NCBI GenBank assembly: GCA_027563935.2
Contig: JANVAS020000231.1
Coordinates: forward strand, 12,046,001-12,110,000
Length of the DNA stretch: 64,000 nt
DNA from: Costus lasius
Lineage: Eukaryota; Streptophyta; Magnoliopsida; Zingiberales; Costaceae
Direction of reading: 5' to 3'
Shown: positions 38,795 through 53,584 of the stretch, piece by piece
Layout: each line of letters starts with the position of its first letter
How positions within the stretch are numbered: position 1 is the stretch's first letter
Notes under the pieces: generated by a model
Database searches by the model: none
What the model was told of the DNA's origin: nothing
The model's input: only the letters and a program-made list of their open reading frames with translations
Made by a program: the position numbers and the translations under genes

Positions 38795-40766
38795 TCAAAT
38801 ATGGATCATTATCAAGATCAATATCTTCATCATTAAAAGATCAAGATAAAGATAAATATTAATATCAAGATTGAAAATCAATATTACCACAGAGATCAAA
38901 ATCGAGTTTAAGATGAATATTAGTAGTAAGATAAATATGAAGATTAGAAGATTAAAACCGAAATCGTAGATCAAAATAAAGATGAAGATAATTATCAAGA
39001 ATAAGATCAATGTTATAATTAAGAATGAGAATAAGATTAATAACAATTAAAGCTCATAATCGAGTTCAAAATTTTCATCATGATTAGATCAATATCAATA
39101 TCAATAAAAATATTAAGATTAAAGACCAAGATTACAAACAAGATCAAAATCGAGTTTAAGATTAAGATTAAAAAGAAGATAAAGATGAATATCATAAGAA
39201 AAAGTTTGAAAAAATGTTTAAAATCATGATCAACATCATGATCATGGACAAAATCAATTTTAAATTAATATTGCAAGATGATAAATATCAAATATGGATC
39301 ATTATCAAGATCAATATCTTCATCATTAAAAGATCAAGATAAAGATAAATATTAATATCAAGATTGAGAATCAATATTACCACAGAGATCAAAATCGAGT
39401 TTAAGATGAATATTAGTAGTAAGATAAATATGAAGATTAGAAGATTAAAACCGAAATCGTAGATCAAAATAAAGATGAAGATAATTATCAAGAATAAGAT
39501 CAATGTTATAATTAAGAATGAGAATAAGATTAATAACAATTAAAGCTCATAATCGAGTTCAAAATTTTCATCACGATTAGATCAATATCAATATCAATAA
39601 AAATATTAAGATTAAAGACCAAGATTACAAACAAGATCAAAATCGAGTTTAAGATTAAGATTAAAAAGAAGATAAAGATGAATATCATAAGAAGAAGTTT
39701 GAAAAAATGATTAAAATCATGATCAACATGATGATCATGGACAAAATCAATATTAAATTAATATTGCAAGATGATAAATATCAAATATGGATCATAATCA
39801 AGATCAATATCTTCATCATTAAAAGATCAAGATAAAGATAAATATTAATATCAAGATTGAAAATCAATATTACCACAGAGATCAAAATCGAGTTTAAGAT
39901 GAATATTAGTAGTAAGATAAATATGAAGATTAGAAGATTAAAACCGAAATCGGAGATCAAAATAAAGATGAAGATAATTATCAAGAATAAGATCAATGTT
40001 ATAATTAAGAATGAGAATAAGATTAATATCAATTAAAGCTCATAATCGAGTTCAAAATTTTCATCATGATTAGATCAATATCAATATCAATAAAAATATT
40101 AAGATTAAAGACCAAGATTACAAACAAGATCAAAATCGAGTTTAAGATTAAGATTAAAAAGAAGATAAAGATTAATATCATAAGAAGAAATTTGAAAAAA
40201 TGATTAAAATCATGATCAGCATCATGATCATGGACAAAATCAATATTAAATTAATATTGCAAGATGATAAATATCAAATGTGGATCATAATCAAGATCAA
40301 CATCCTCATCATTAAAACATCAAGATAAAGATAAATATTAATATCTAGATTGAAAATCAATATTACTACAGAGATCAAAATCGAGTTTAAGATGAATATT
40401 AGGAGTAAGATAAATATGAAGATTAGAAGTTTAAAACCGAAATCGGAGATCAAAATGAAGATGAAGATAATTATCACGAATAAGATCAATGTTATAATTA
40501 AGAATGAGAATAAGATTAATAACAATTAAAGTTCATAATCGAGTTCAAAATTTTCATCATGATTAGATCAATATCAATATCAATAAAAATATTAAGATTA
40601 AAGACCAAGATTACAAACAAGATCAAAATCGAGTTTAAGATTAAGATTAAAAAGAAGATAAAGATGAATATCATAAGAAAAAGTTTGAAAAAATGTTTAA
40701 AATCATGATCAACATCATGATCATGGACAAAATCAATTTTAAATTAATATTGCAAGATGATAAATA
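38795..40766. repeat. Four-monomer tandem duplication, copy 2
   Basis: Same four units in the same order, 1972 bp downstream. The only difference from copy 1 that I noticed is CAAATATGG here against CAAAGATGG near 36828. This near-identity marks one of the younger amplification events in the window. Confidence 0.88.
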
Positions 40767-43700
40767 TCAAATATGGATCATTATCAAGATCAATATCTTC
40801 ATCATTAAAAGATCAAGATAAAGATAAATATTAATATCAAGATTGAAAATCAATATTACCACAGAGATCAAAATCGAGTTTAAGATGAATATTAGTAGTA
40901 AGATAAATATGAAGATTAGAAGATTAAAACCGAAATCGTAGATCAAAATAAAGATGAAGATAATTATCAAGAATAAGATCAATGTTATAATTAAGAATGA
41001 GAATAAGATTAATAACAATTAAAGCTCATAATCGAGTTCAAAATTTTCATCACGATTAGATCAATATCAATATCAATAAAAATATTAAGATTAAAGACCA
41101 AGATTACAAACAAGATCAAAATCGAGTTTAAGATTAAGATTAAAAAGAAGATAAAGATGAATATCATAAGAAGAAGTTTGAAAAAATGATTAAAATCATG
41201 ATCAACATGATGATCATGGACAAAATCAATATTAAATTAATATTGCAAGATGATAAATATCAAATATGGATCATAATCAAGATCAATATCTTCATCATTA
41301 AAAGATCAAGATAAAGATAAATATTAATATCAAGATTGAAAATCAATATTACCACAGAGATCAAAATCGAGTTTAAGATGAATATTAGTAGTAAGATAAA
41401 TATGAAGATTAGAAGATTAAAACCGAAATCGGAAATCAAAATAAACATGAAGATAATTATCAAGAATAAGATCAATGTTATAATTAAGAATGAGAATAAG
41501 ATTAATAACAATTAAAGGTCATAATCGAGTTCAAAATTTTCATCATGATTAGATCAATATCAATATCAATAAAAATATTAAGATTAAAGACCAAGATTAC
41601 AAACAAGATCAAAATCGAGTTTAAGATTAAGATTAAAAAGAAGATAAAGATGAATATCATAAGAAAAAGTTTGAAAAAATGTTTAAAATCATGATCAACA
41701 TCATGATCATGGACAAAATCAATTTTAAATTAATATTGCAAGATGATAAATATCAAATATGGATCATTATCAAGATCAATATCTTCATCATTAAAAGATC
41801 AAGATAAAGATAAATATTAATATCAAGATTGAAAATCAATATTACCACAGAGATCAAAATCGAGTTTAAGATGAATATTAGTAGTAAGATAAATATGAAG
41901 ATTAGAAGATTAAAACCGAAATCGTAGATCAAAATAAAGATGAAGATAATTATCAAGAATAAGATCAATGTTATAATTAAGAATGAGAATAAGATTAATA
42001 ACAATTAAAGCTCATAATCGAGTTCAAAATTTTCATCACGATTAGATCAATATCAATATCAATAAAAATATTAAGATTAAAGACCAAGATTACAAACAAG
42101 ATCAAAATCGAGTTTAAGATTAAGATTAAAAAGAAGATAAAGATGAATATCATAAGAAGAAGTTTGAAAAAATGATTAAAATCATGATCAACATGATGAT
42201 CATGGACAAAATCAATATTAAATTAATATTGTAAAATGATAAATATCAAATATGGATCATAATCAAGATCAATATCTTCATCATTAAAAGATAAAGATAA
42301 AGATAAATATTAATATCTAGATTGAAAATCAATATTACTACAGAGATCAAAATCGAGTTTAAGATGAATATTAGGAGTAAGATAAATATGAAGATTAGAA
42401 GTTTAAAACCGAAATCGGAGATCAAAATGAAGATGAAGATAATTATCACGAATAAGATCAATGTTATAATTAAGAATGAGAATAAGATTAATAACAATTA
42501 AAGCTCATAATCGAGTTCAAAATTTTCATCACGATTAGATCAATATCAATATCAAGAAAAATATTAAGATTAAAGACCAAGATTACAAACAAGATCAAAA
42601 TCGAGTTTAAGATTAACATTAAAAAGAAGATAAAGATGAATATCATAAGAAGAAGTTTGAAAAAATGTTTAAAATCATGATCAACATCATGATCATGGAC
42701 AAAATCAATTTTAAATTAATATTGCAAGATGATAAATATCAAATATGGATCATAATCAAGATCAATATCTTCATCATTAAAAGATCAAGATAAAGATAAA
42801 TATTAATATCAAGATTGAAAATCAATATTACCACAGAGATCAAAATCGAGTTTAAGATGAATATTAGTAGTAAGATAAATATGAAGATTAGAAGATTAAA
42901 ACCGAAATCGGAGATCAAAATAAAGATGAAGATAATTATCAAGAATAAGATCAATGTTATAATTAAGAATGAGAATAAGATTAATAACAATTAAAGCTCA
43001 TAATCGAGTTCAAAATTTTCATCACGATTAGATCAATATCAATATCAAGAAAAATATTAAGATTAAAGACCAAGATGACATACAAGATCAAAATCGAGTT
43101 TAAGATTAAGATTAAAAAGAAGATAAAGATGAATATCATAAGAAAAAGTTTGAAAAAATGATTAAAATCATGATCAACATCGTGATCATGGACAAAATCA
43201 ATATTAAATTAATATTGCAAAATGATAAATATCAAATATGGATCATAATCAAGATCAACATCCTCATCATTAAAAGATCAAGATAAAGATAAATATTAAT
43301 ATCAAGATTGAAAATCAATTTTACCATAGAGATCAAAATCGAGTTTAAGAAGAATATTAGGAGTAAGATAAATATGAAGATTAGAAGATTAAAACCGAAA
43401 TCGGAGATCAAAATGAAGATGAAGATAATTATCAAGAATAAGATCAATGTTATAATTAAGAATGAGTATAAGATTAATAACAATTAAAGCTCATAATAGA
43501 GTTCAAAATTTTCATCATGATTAGATCAATATCAATATCAATAAAAATATTAAGATTAAAGACCAAGATTACAAACAAGATCAAAATCGAGTTTAAGATT
43601 AAGATTAAAAAGAAGATAAAGATTAATATCATAAGAAGAAATTTGAAAAAATGATTAAAATCATGATCAATATCATGATCATGGACAAAATCAATATTAA

Positions 43701-44217
43701 ATTAATATTGCAAGATGATAAATATCAAATGTGGATCATAATCAAGATCAACATCCTCATCATTAAAACATCAAGATAATGATAAATATTAATATCTAGA
43801 TTGAAAATCAATATTACTACAGAGATCAAAATCGAGTTTAAGATGAATATTAGGAGTAAGATAAATATGAAGATTAGAAGATTAAAACCGAAATCGGAGA
43901 TCAAAATGAAGATGAAGATAATTATCACGAATAAGATCAATGTCATAATTAAGAATGAGAATAAGATTAATAACAATTAAAGCTCATAATCGAGTTCAAA
44001 ATTTTCTTCATGATTAGATCAATATCAATATCAATAAAAATATTAAGATTAAAGACCAAGATTACAAACAAGATCAAAATCGAGTTTAAGATTAAGATTA
44101 AAAAGAAGAAAAAGATGAATATCATAAGAAGAAGTTTGAAAAAATGTTTAAAATCATGATCAACATCATGATCATGGACAAAATCAATATTAAATTAATA
44201 TTGCAAAATGATAAATA

Positions 44218-47175
44218 TCAAATATGGATCATAATCAAGATCAACATCCTCATCATTAAAACATCAAGATAAAGATAAATATTAATATCAAGATTGAAAA
44301 TCAATATTACCACAGAGATCAAAATCGAGTTTAAGAAGAATATTAGGAGTAAGATAAATATGAAGATTAGAAGATTAAAAACGAAATCGGAGATCAAAAT
44401 GAAGATGAAGATAATTATCAAGAATAAGATCAATGTTATAATTAAGAATGAGTATAAAATTAATAACTATTAAAGCTCATAATCGAGTTCAAAATTTTCA
44501 TTATGATTAGATCAATATAAATATCAATAAAAATATTAAGATTAAAGACCAAGATTACAAACAAGATCAAAATCGAGTTTAAGATTAAGATTAAAAAGAA
44601 GATAAAGATGAATATCATAAGAAGAAGTTTGAAAAAATGATTAAAATTATGATCAACATCATGATCATGGACAAAATCAATATTAAATTAATATTGTAAG
44701 ATGATAAATATCAAATGTGGATCATAATCAAGATCGACATCCTCATCATTAAAATATCAAGATAAAGATAAATATTAATATCAAGATTGAAAATCAATAT
44801 TACGACAGAGATCAAAATCGAGTTTAAGAAGAATATTAGGAGTAAGATAAATATGATGATTAGAAGATTAAAACCGAAATCGGAGATCAAAATGAAGATG
44901 AAGATAATTATCAAGAATAAGATCAATGTTATAATTAAGAATGAGTATAAGATTAATAACAATTAAAGCTCATAATCGAGTTCAAAATTTTCATCATGAT
45001 TAGATCAATATCAATATCAATAAAAATATTAAGATTAAAGACCAAGATTACAAACAAGATCAAAATCGAGTTTAAGATTAAGATTAAAAAGAAGATAAAG
45101 ATGAATATCATAAGAAGAAGTTTGAAAAAATGATTAAAATTATGATCAACATCATGATAATGGACAAAATCAATATTAAATTAATATTGCAAGATGATAA
45201 ATATCAAATGTGGATCATAATCAAGATCGACATCCTCATCATTAAAATATCAAGATAAAGATAAATATTAATATCAAGATTGAAAATCAATATTACCACA
45301 GAGATCAAAATCGAGTTTAAGAAGAATATTAGGAGTAAGATAAATATGAAGATTAGAAGATTAAAACCGAAATCGGAGATCAAAATGAAGATGAAGATAA
45401 TTATCAAGAATAAGATCAATGTTATAATTAAGAATGAGTATAAGATTAATAACTATTAAAGCACATAATCGAGTTCAAAATTTTCATCATGATTAGATCA
45501 ATATCAATATCAATAAAAATATTAAGATTAAAGACCAAGATTACAAACAAGATCAAAATCGAGTTTAAGATTAAGATTAAAAAGAAGATAAACATGAATA
45601 TCATAAGAAGAAGTTTGAAAAAATGATTAAAATTATGATCAACATCATGATCATGGACAAAATCAATATTAAATTAATATTGCAAGATGATAAATATCAA
45701 ATGTGGATCATAATCAAGATCGACATCCTCATCATTAAAATATCAAGATAAAGATAAATATTAATATCAAGATTGAAAATCAATATTACCACAGAGATCA
45801 AAATCGAGTTTAAGAAGAAAATTAGGAGTAAGATAAATATGAAGATTAGAAGATTAAAACCGAAATCGGAGATCAAAATGAAGATGAAGATAATTATCAA
45901 GAATAAGATCAATGTTATAATTAAGAATGAGTATAAGATTAATAACAATTAAAGCTCGTAATCGAGTTCAAAATTTTCATTATGATTAGATCAATATGAA
46001 TATCAATAAAAATATTATGATTAAAGACCAAGATTACAAACAAGATCAAAATCGAGTTTAAGATTAAGATTAAAAAGAAGATAAAGATTAATATCATAAG
46101 AAGAAATTTGAAAAAATGATTAAAATCATGATCAACATCATGATCATGGACAAAATCAATATTAAATTAATATTGCAAGATGATAAATATCAAATGTGGA
46201 TCATAATCAAGATCAACATCCTTATCATTAAAACATCAAGATAAAGATAAATATTAATATCTAGATTGAAAATCAATATTACTACAGAGATCAAAATCGA
46301 GTTTAAGATGAATATTAGGAGTAAGATAAATATGAAAATTAGAAGATTAAAACCGAAATCGGAGATCAAAATGAAGATGAAGATAATTATCACGAATAAG
46401 ATCAATGTTATAATTAAGAATGAGAATAAGATTAATAACAATTAAAGCTCATAATCGAGTTCAAAATTTTCTTCATGATTAGATCAATATCAATATCAAT
46501 AAAAATATTAAGATTAAAGACCAAGATTACAAACAAGATCAAAATCGAGTTTAAGATTAAGATTAAAAAGAATATAAAGATGAATATCATAAGAAGAAGT
46601 TTGAAAAAATGTTTAAAATCATGATCAACATCATGATCATGGACAAAATCAATATTAAATTAATATTGCAAAATGATAAATATCAAATATGGATCATAAT
46701 CAAGATCAACATCCTCATCATTAAAATATCAAGATAAAGATAAATATTAATATCAAGATTGAAAATCAATATTACCACAGAGATCAAAATCGAGTTTAAG
46801 ATGAATATTAGTAGTAAGATAAATATGAAGATTAGAAGATTAAAACTGAAATCGGAGATCAAAATAAAGATGAAGATAATTATCAAGAATAAGATCAATG
46901 TTATAATTAAGAATGAGAATAAGATTAATAACAATTAATGCTCATAATCGAGTTCAAAATTTTCATCATGATTAGATCAATATCAATATCAATAAAAATA
47001 TTAAGATTAAAGACCAAGATTACAAACAAGATCAAAATCGAGTTTAAGATTAAGATTAAAAAGAAGATAAAGATGAATATCATAAGAAGAAGTTTGAAAA
47101 AATGTTTAAAATCATGATCAACATCATGATCATGGACAAAATCAATTTTAAATTAATATTGCAAGATGATAAATA
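44218..47175. repeat. Transition zone of divergent monomers
   Basis: Six units in which AGATCGACATCC and TTAAAATATC become common (44711, 45204, 45697). Private changes are frequent: ATTACGACAG, GAAAATTAGG, AATATGAATATC, ATTATGATTAAAG and AAAACTGAAATC. No tandem block order is evident. Confidence 0.65.
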
Positions 47176-50100
47176 TCAAATATGGATCATAATCAAGATC
47201 AATATCTTCATCATTAAAAGCTCAAGATAAAGATAAATATTAATATCAAGATTGAAAATCAATAATACCACAGAGATCAAAATCGAGTTTAAGATGAATA
47301 TTAGGAGTAAGATAAATATGATGATTAGAAGATTAAAACCGAAATCGGAGATCAAAATGAAGATGAAGATAATTATCAAGAATAAGATCAATGTTATAAT
47401 TAAGAATGAGTATAAGATTAATAACAATTAAAGCTCATAATCGAGTTCAAAATTTTCATCATGATTAGATCAATATCAATATCAATAAAAATATTAAGAT
47501 TAAAGACCAAGATTACAAACAAGATCAAAATCGAGTTTAAGATTAAGATTAAAAAGAAGATAAAGATGAATATCATAAGAAGAAGTTTGAAAAAATGATT
47601 AAAATTATGATCAACATCATGATAATGGACAAAATCAATATTAAATTAATATTGCAAGATGATAAATATCAAATGTGGATCATAATCAAGATCGACATCC
47701 TCATCATTAAAATATCAAGATAAAGATAAATATTAATATCAAGATTGAAAATCAATATTACCACAGAGATCAAAATCGAGTTTAAGAAGAATATTAGGAG
47801 TAAGATAAATATGAAGATTAGAAGATTAAAACCGAAATCGGAGATCAAAATGAAGATGAAGATAATTATCAAGAATAAGATCAATGTTATAATTAAGAAT
47901 GAGTATAAGATTAATAACTATTAAAGCTCATAATCGAGTTCAAAATTTTCATCATGATTAGATCAATATCAATATCAATAAAAATATTAAGATTAAAGAC
48001 CAAGATTACAAACAAGATCAAAATCGAGTTTAAGATTAAGATTAAAAAGAAGATAAAGATTAATATCATAAGAAGAAATTTGAAAAAATGATTAAAATCA
48101 TGATCAACATCATGATCATGGACAAAATCAATATTAAATTAATATTGCAAGATGATAAATATCAAATGTGGATCATAATCAAGATCAACATCCTTATCAT
48201 TAAAACATCAAGATAAAGATAAATATTAATATCTAGATTGAAAATCAATATTACTACAGAGATCAAAATCGAGTTTAAGATGAATATTAGGAGTAAGATA
48301 AATATGAAAATTAGAAGATTAAAACCGAAATCGGAGATCAAAATGAAGATGAAGATAATTATCACGAATAAGATCAATGTTATAATTAAGAATGAGAATA
48401 AGATTAATAACAATTAAAGCTCATAATCGAGTTCAAAATTTTCTTCATGATTAGATCAATATCAATATCAATAAAAATATTAAGATTAAAGACCAAGATT
48501 ACAAACAAGATCAAAATCGAGTTTAAGATTAAGATTAAAAAGAATATAAAGATGAATATCATAAGAAGAAGTTTGAAAAAATGTTTAAAATCATGATCAA
48601 CATCATGATCATGGACAAAATCAATATTAAATTAATATTGCAAAATGATAAATATCAAATATGGATCATAATCAAGATCAACATCCTCATCATTAAAATA
48701 TCAAGATAAAGATAAATATTAATATCAAGATTGAAAATCAATATTACCACAGAGATCAAAATCGAGTTTAAGAAGAATATTAGGAGTAAGATAAATATGA
48801 AAATTAGAAGATTAAAACCGAAATCGGAGATCAAAATGAAGATGAAGATAATTATCACGAATAAGATCAATGTTATAATTAAGAATGAGAATAAGATTAA
48901 TAACAATTAAAGCTCATAATCGAGTTCAAAATTTTCTTCATGATTAGATCAATATCAATATCAATAAAAATATTAAGATTAAAGACCAAGATTACAAACA
49001 AGATCAAAATCGAGTTTAAGATTAAGATTAAAAAGAAGATAAAGATGAATATCATAAGAAGAAGTTTGAAAAAATGTTTAAAATCATGATCAACATCATG
49101 ATCATGGACAAAATCAATATTAAATTAATATTGCAAAATGATAAATATCAAATATGGATCATAATCAAGATCAACATCCTCATCATTAAAATATCAAGAT
49201 AAAGATAAATATTAATATCAAGATTGAAAATCAATATTACCACAGAGATCAAAATCGAGTTTAAGAAGAATATTAGGAGTAAGATAAATATGAAGATTAG
49301 AAGATTAAAACCGAAATCGGAGATCAAAATGAAGATGAAGATAATTATCAAGAATAAGATCAATGTTATAATTAAGAATGAGTATAAGATTAATAACTAT
49401 TAAAGCTCATAATCGAGTTCAAAATTTTCATCATGATTAGATCAATATCAATATCAATAAAAATATTAAGATTAAAGACCAAGATTACAAACAAGATCAA
49501 AATTGAGTTCAAGATTAAGATTAAAAAGAAGATAAAGATGAATATCATAAGAAGAAGTTTGAAAAAATGATTAAAATCATGATCAACATCATGATCATGG
49601 ACAAAATCAATATTAAATTAATATTGCAAAATGATAAATATCAAATATGGCTCATAATCAAGATCAATATCCTCATCATTAAAAGATCAAGATAAAGATA
49701 AATATTAATATCAAGATTGAAAATCAATATTACCACAGAGATCAAAATCGAGTTTAAGAAGAATATTAGGAGTAAGAAAAATATGAAGATTAGAAGATTA
49801 AAACCGAAATCGGAGATCAAAATGAAGATGAAGATAATTATCAAGAATAAGATCAATGTTATAATTAAGAATGAGAATAAGATTAATAACAATTAAAGCT
49901 CATAATCGAGTTCAAAATTTTCATCATGATTAGATCAATATCAATATCAATAAAAATATTAAGATTAAAGACCAAGATTACAAACAAGATCAAAATCGAG
50001 TTTAAGATTAAGATTAAAAAGAAGATAAAGATGAATATCATAAGAAGAAGTTTGAAAAAATGATTAAAATCATGATCAACATCATGATCAAAGACAAAAT

Positions 50101-51119
50101 CAATATTAAATTATTATTCCAAAATGATAAATATCAAATATGGATCATAATCAAGATCAATATCCTCATCGTTAAAAGATCAAGATAAAGATAAATATTA
50201 ATATCAAGATTGAAAATCAATTTTACCATAGAGATCAAAATCGAGTTTAAGAAGAATATTAGGGGTAAGATAAATATGAAGATTAGAAGATTAAAACCGA
50301 AATCGGAGATCAAAATGAAGATGAAGATAATTATCAAGAAAAAGATCAATGTTATAATTAAGAATGAGAATAAGATTAATAACAATTAAAGCTCATAATC
50401 GAGTTCAAAATTTTCATCATGATTAGATCAATATCAATATCAATAAAAATATTAAGATTAAAGACCAAGATTACAAACAAGATCAAAATCGAGTTTAAGA
50501 TTAATATTATAAAGAAGATAAAGATGAATATCATAAGAAGAAGTTTGAAAAAATGATTAAAATCAGGATCAACATCATGATCATGGTCAAAATAAATATT
50601 AAATTATTATTGCAAAATGATAAACATCAAATGTGGATCATAATCAAGATCAACATCCTCGTCATTAAAACATCAAGATAAAGATAAATATTAATATCTA
50701 GATTTAAAATCAATATTACTACAGAGATCAAAATCGAATTTAAGATGAATATTAGGAGTAAGATAAATATGAAGATTAGAAGATTAAAACCGAAATCGGA
50801 GATCAAAATAATGATGAATATAATTGTCAAGAATAAGATCAATGTTATAATTAAGAATGAGAATAAGATTAATAACAATTAAAGCTCATAATCGAGTTCA
50901 AAATTTTCATCATGATTAGATCAATAACAATATCAATAAAAATATTAAGATTAAAGACCAAGATTACAAACAAGATCAAAATCGAGTTTAAGATTAAGAT
51001 TAAAAAGAAGATAAAGATGAATATCATAAGAAGAAGTTTGAAAAAATGTTTAAAATCATGATCAACATCATGATCATGGACAAAATCAATATTAAATTAA
51101 TATTGCAAGATGATAAATA
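47176..51119. repeat. Eight-monomer higher-order repeat, copy 1
   Basis: Eight units, 3944 bp. Markers in order: TTAAAAGCTCAAG and CAATAATACC (47176); AGATCGACATCC (47669); CATCCTTATC with ATGAAAATTAG (48162); a hybrid with ATGAAAATTAG (48655); TTAAAATATC (49148); a C-like unit (49641); ATTAGGGGTAAG (50134); and CATCCTCGTC with AATAATGATGAAT (50627). Confidence 0.8.
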
Positions 51120-53584
51120 TCAAATATGGATCATTATCAAGATCAATATCTTCATCATTAAAAGCTCAAGATAAAGATAAATATTAATATCAAGATTGAA
51201 AATCAATAATACCACAGAGATCAAAATCGAGTTTAAGATGAATATTAGGAGTAAGATAAATATGATGATTAGAAGATTAAAACCGAAATCGGAGATCAAA
51301 ATGAAGATGAAGATAATTATCAAGAATAAGATCAATGTTATAATTAAGAATGAGTATAAGATTAATAACAATTAAAGCTCATAATCGAGTTCAAAATTTT
51401 CATCATGATTAGATCAATATCAATATCAATAAAAATATTAATATTAAAGACCAAGATTACAAACAAGATCAAAATCGAGTTTAAGATTAAGATTAAAAAG
51501 AAGATAAAGATGAATATCATAAGAAGAAGTTTGAAAAAATGATTAAAATTATGATCAACATCATGATAATGGACAAAATCAATATTAAATTAATATTGCA
51601 AGATGATAAATATCAAATGTGGATCATAATCAAGATCGACATCCTCATCATTAAAATATCAAGATAAAGATAAATATTAATATCAAGATTGAAAATCAAT
51701 ATTACCACAGAGATCAAAATCGAGTTTAAGAAGAATATTAGGAGTAAGATAAATATGAAGATTAGAAGATTAAAACCGAAATCGGAGATCAAAATGAAGA
51801 TGAAGATAATTATCAAGAATAAGATCAATGTTATAATTAAGAATGAGTATAAGATTAATAACTATTAAAGCTCATAATCGAGTTCAAAATTTTCATCATG
51901 ATTAGATCTATATCAATATCAATAAAAATATTAAGATTAAAGACCAAGATTACAAACAAGATCAAAATCGAGTTTAAGATTAAGATTAAAAAGAAGATAA
52001 AGATTAATATCATAAGAAGAAATTTGAAAAAATGATTAAAATCATGATCAACATCATGATCATGGACAAAATCAATATTAAATTAATATTGCAAGATGAT
52101 AAATATCAAATGTGGATCATAATCAAGATCAACATCCTTATCATTAAAACATCAAGATAAAGATAAATATTAATATCTAGATTGAAAATCAATATTACTA
52201 CAGAGATCAAAATCGAGTTTAAGATGAATATTAGGAGTAAGATAAATATGAAAATTAGAAGATTAAAACCGAAATCGGAGATCAAAAGGAAGATGAAGAT
52301 AATTATCACGAATAAGATCAATGTTATAATTAAGAATGAGAATAAGATTAATAACAATTAAAGCTCATAATCGAGTTCAAAATTTTCTTCATGATTAGAT
52401 CAATATCAATATCAATAAAAATATTAAGATTAAAGACCAAGATTACAAACAAGATCAAAATCGAGTTTAAGATTAAGATTAAAAAGAATATAAAGATGAA
52501 TATCATAAGAAGAAGTTTGAAAAAATGTTTAAAATCATGATCAACATCATGATCATGGACAAAATCAATATTAAATTAATTTTGCAAAATGATAAATATC
52601 AAATATGGATCATAATCAAGATCAACATCCTCATCATTAAAATATCAAGATAAAGATAAATATTAATATCAAGATTGAAAATCAATATTACCACAGAGAT
52701 CAAAATCGAGTTTAAGAAGAATATTAGGAGTAAGATAAATATGAAAATTAGAAGATTAAAACCGAAATCGGAGATCAAAATGAAGATGAAGATAATTATC
52801 ACGAATAAGATCAATGTTATAATTAAGAATGAGAATAAGATTAATAACAATTAAAGCTCATAATCGAGTTCAAAATTTTCTTCATGATTAGATCAATATC
52901 AATATCAATAAAAATATTAAGATTAAAGACCAAGATTACAAACAAGATCAAAATCGAGTTTAAGATTAAGATTAAAAAGAAGATAAAGATGAATATCATA
53001 AGAAGAAGTTTGAAAAAATGTTTAAAATCATGATCAACATCATGATCATGGACAAAATCAATATTAAATTAATATTGCAAAATGATAAATATCAAATATG
53101 GATCATAATCAAGATCAACATCCTCATCATTAAAATATCAAGATAAAGATAAATATTAATATCAAGATTGAAAATCAATATTACCACAGAGATCAAAATC
53201 GAGTTTAAGAAGAATATTAGGAGTAAGATAAATATGAAGATTAGAAGATTAAAACCGAAATCGGAGATCAAAATGAAGATGAAGATAATTATCAAGAATA
53301 AGATCAATGTTATAATTAAGAATGAGTATAAGATTAATAACTATTAAAGCTCATAATCGAGTTCAAAATTTTCATCATGATTAGATCAATATCAATATCA
53401 ATAAAAATATTAAGATTAAAGACCAAGATTACAAACAAGATCAAAATCGAGTTTAAGATTAAGATTAAAAAGAAGATAAAGATGAATATCATAAGAAGAA
53501 GTTTGAAAAAATGATTAAAATCATGATCAACATCATGATCATGGACAAAATCAAGATTAAATTAATATTCCAAAATGATAAATA
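51120..53584. repeat. Eight-monomer higher-order repeat, copy 2 (first five units)
   Basis: Five units repeat the order of 47176-49640 exactly 3944 bp away, including TTAAAAGCTCAAG, CAATAATACC and CATCCTTATC. After 53584 the order changes to an ATTAGGGGTAAG unit. A shorter third version follows at 54078-55556 (AGATCGACATCC, CATCCTTATC and TTAAAATATC units). This implies a deletion or an unequal exchange at unit boundaries. Confidence 0.78.

Noticed and set aside
36823..40766. Assembly error as the default explanation for near-identical blocks
   Set aside because: Private differences between the copies and different flanking monomers on each side fit a real duplication better; only read-level data could settle it.
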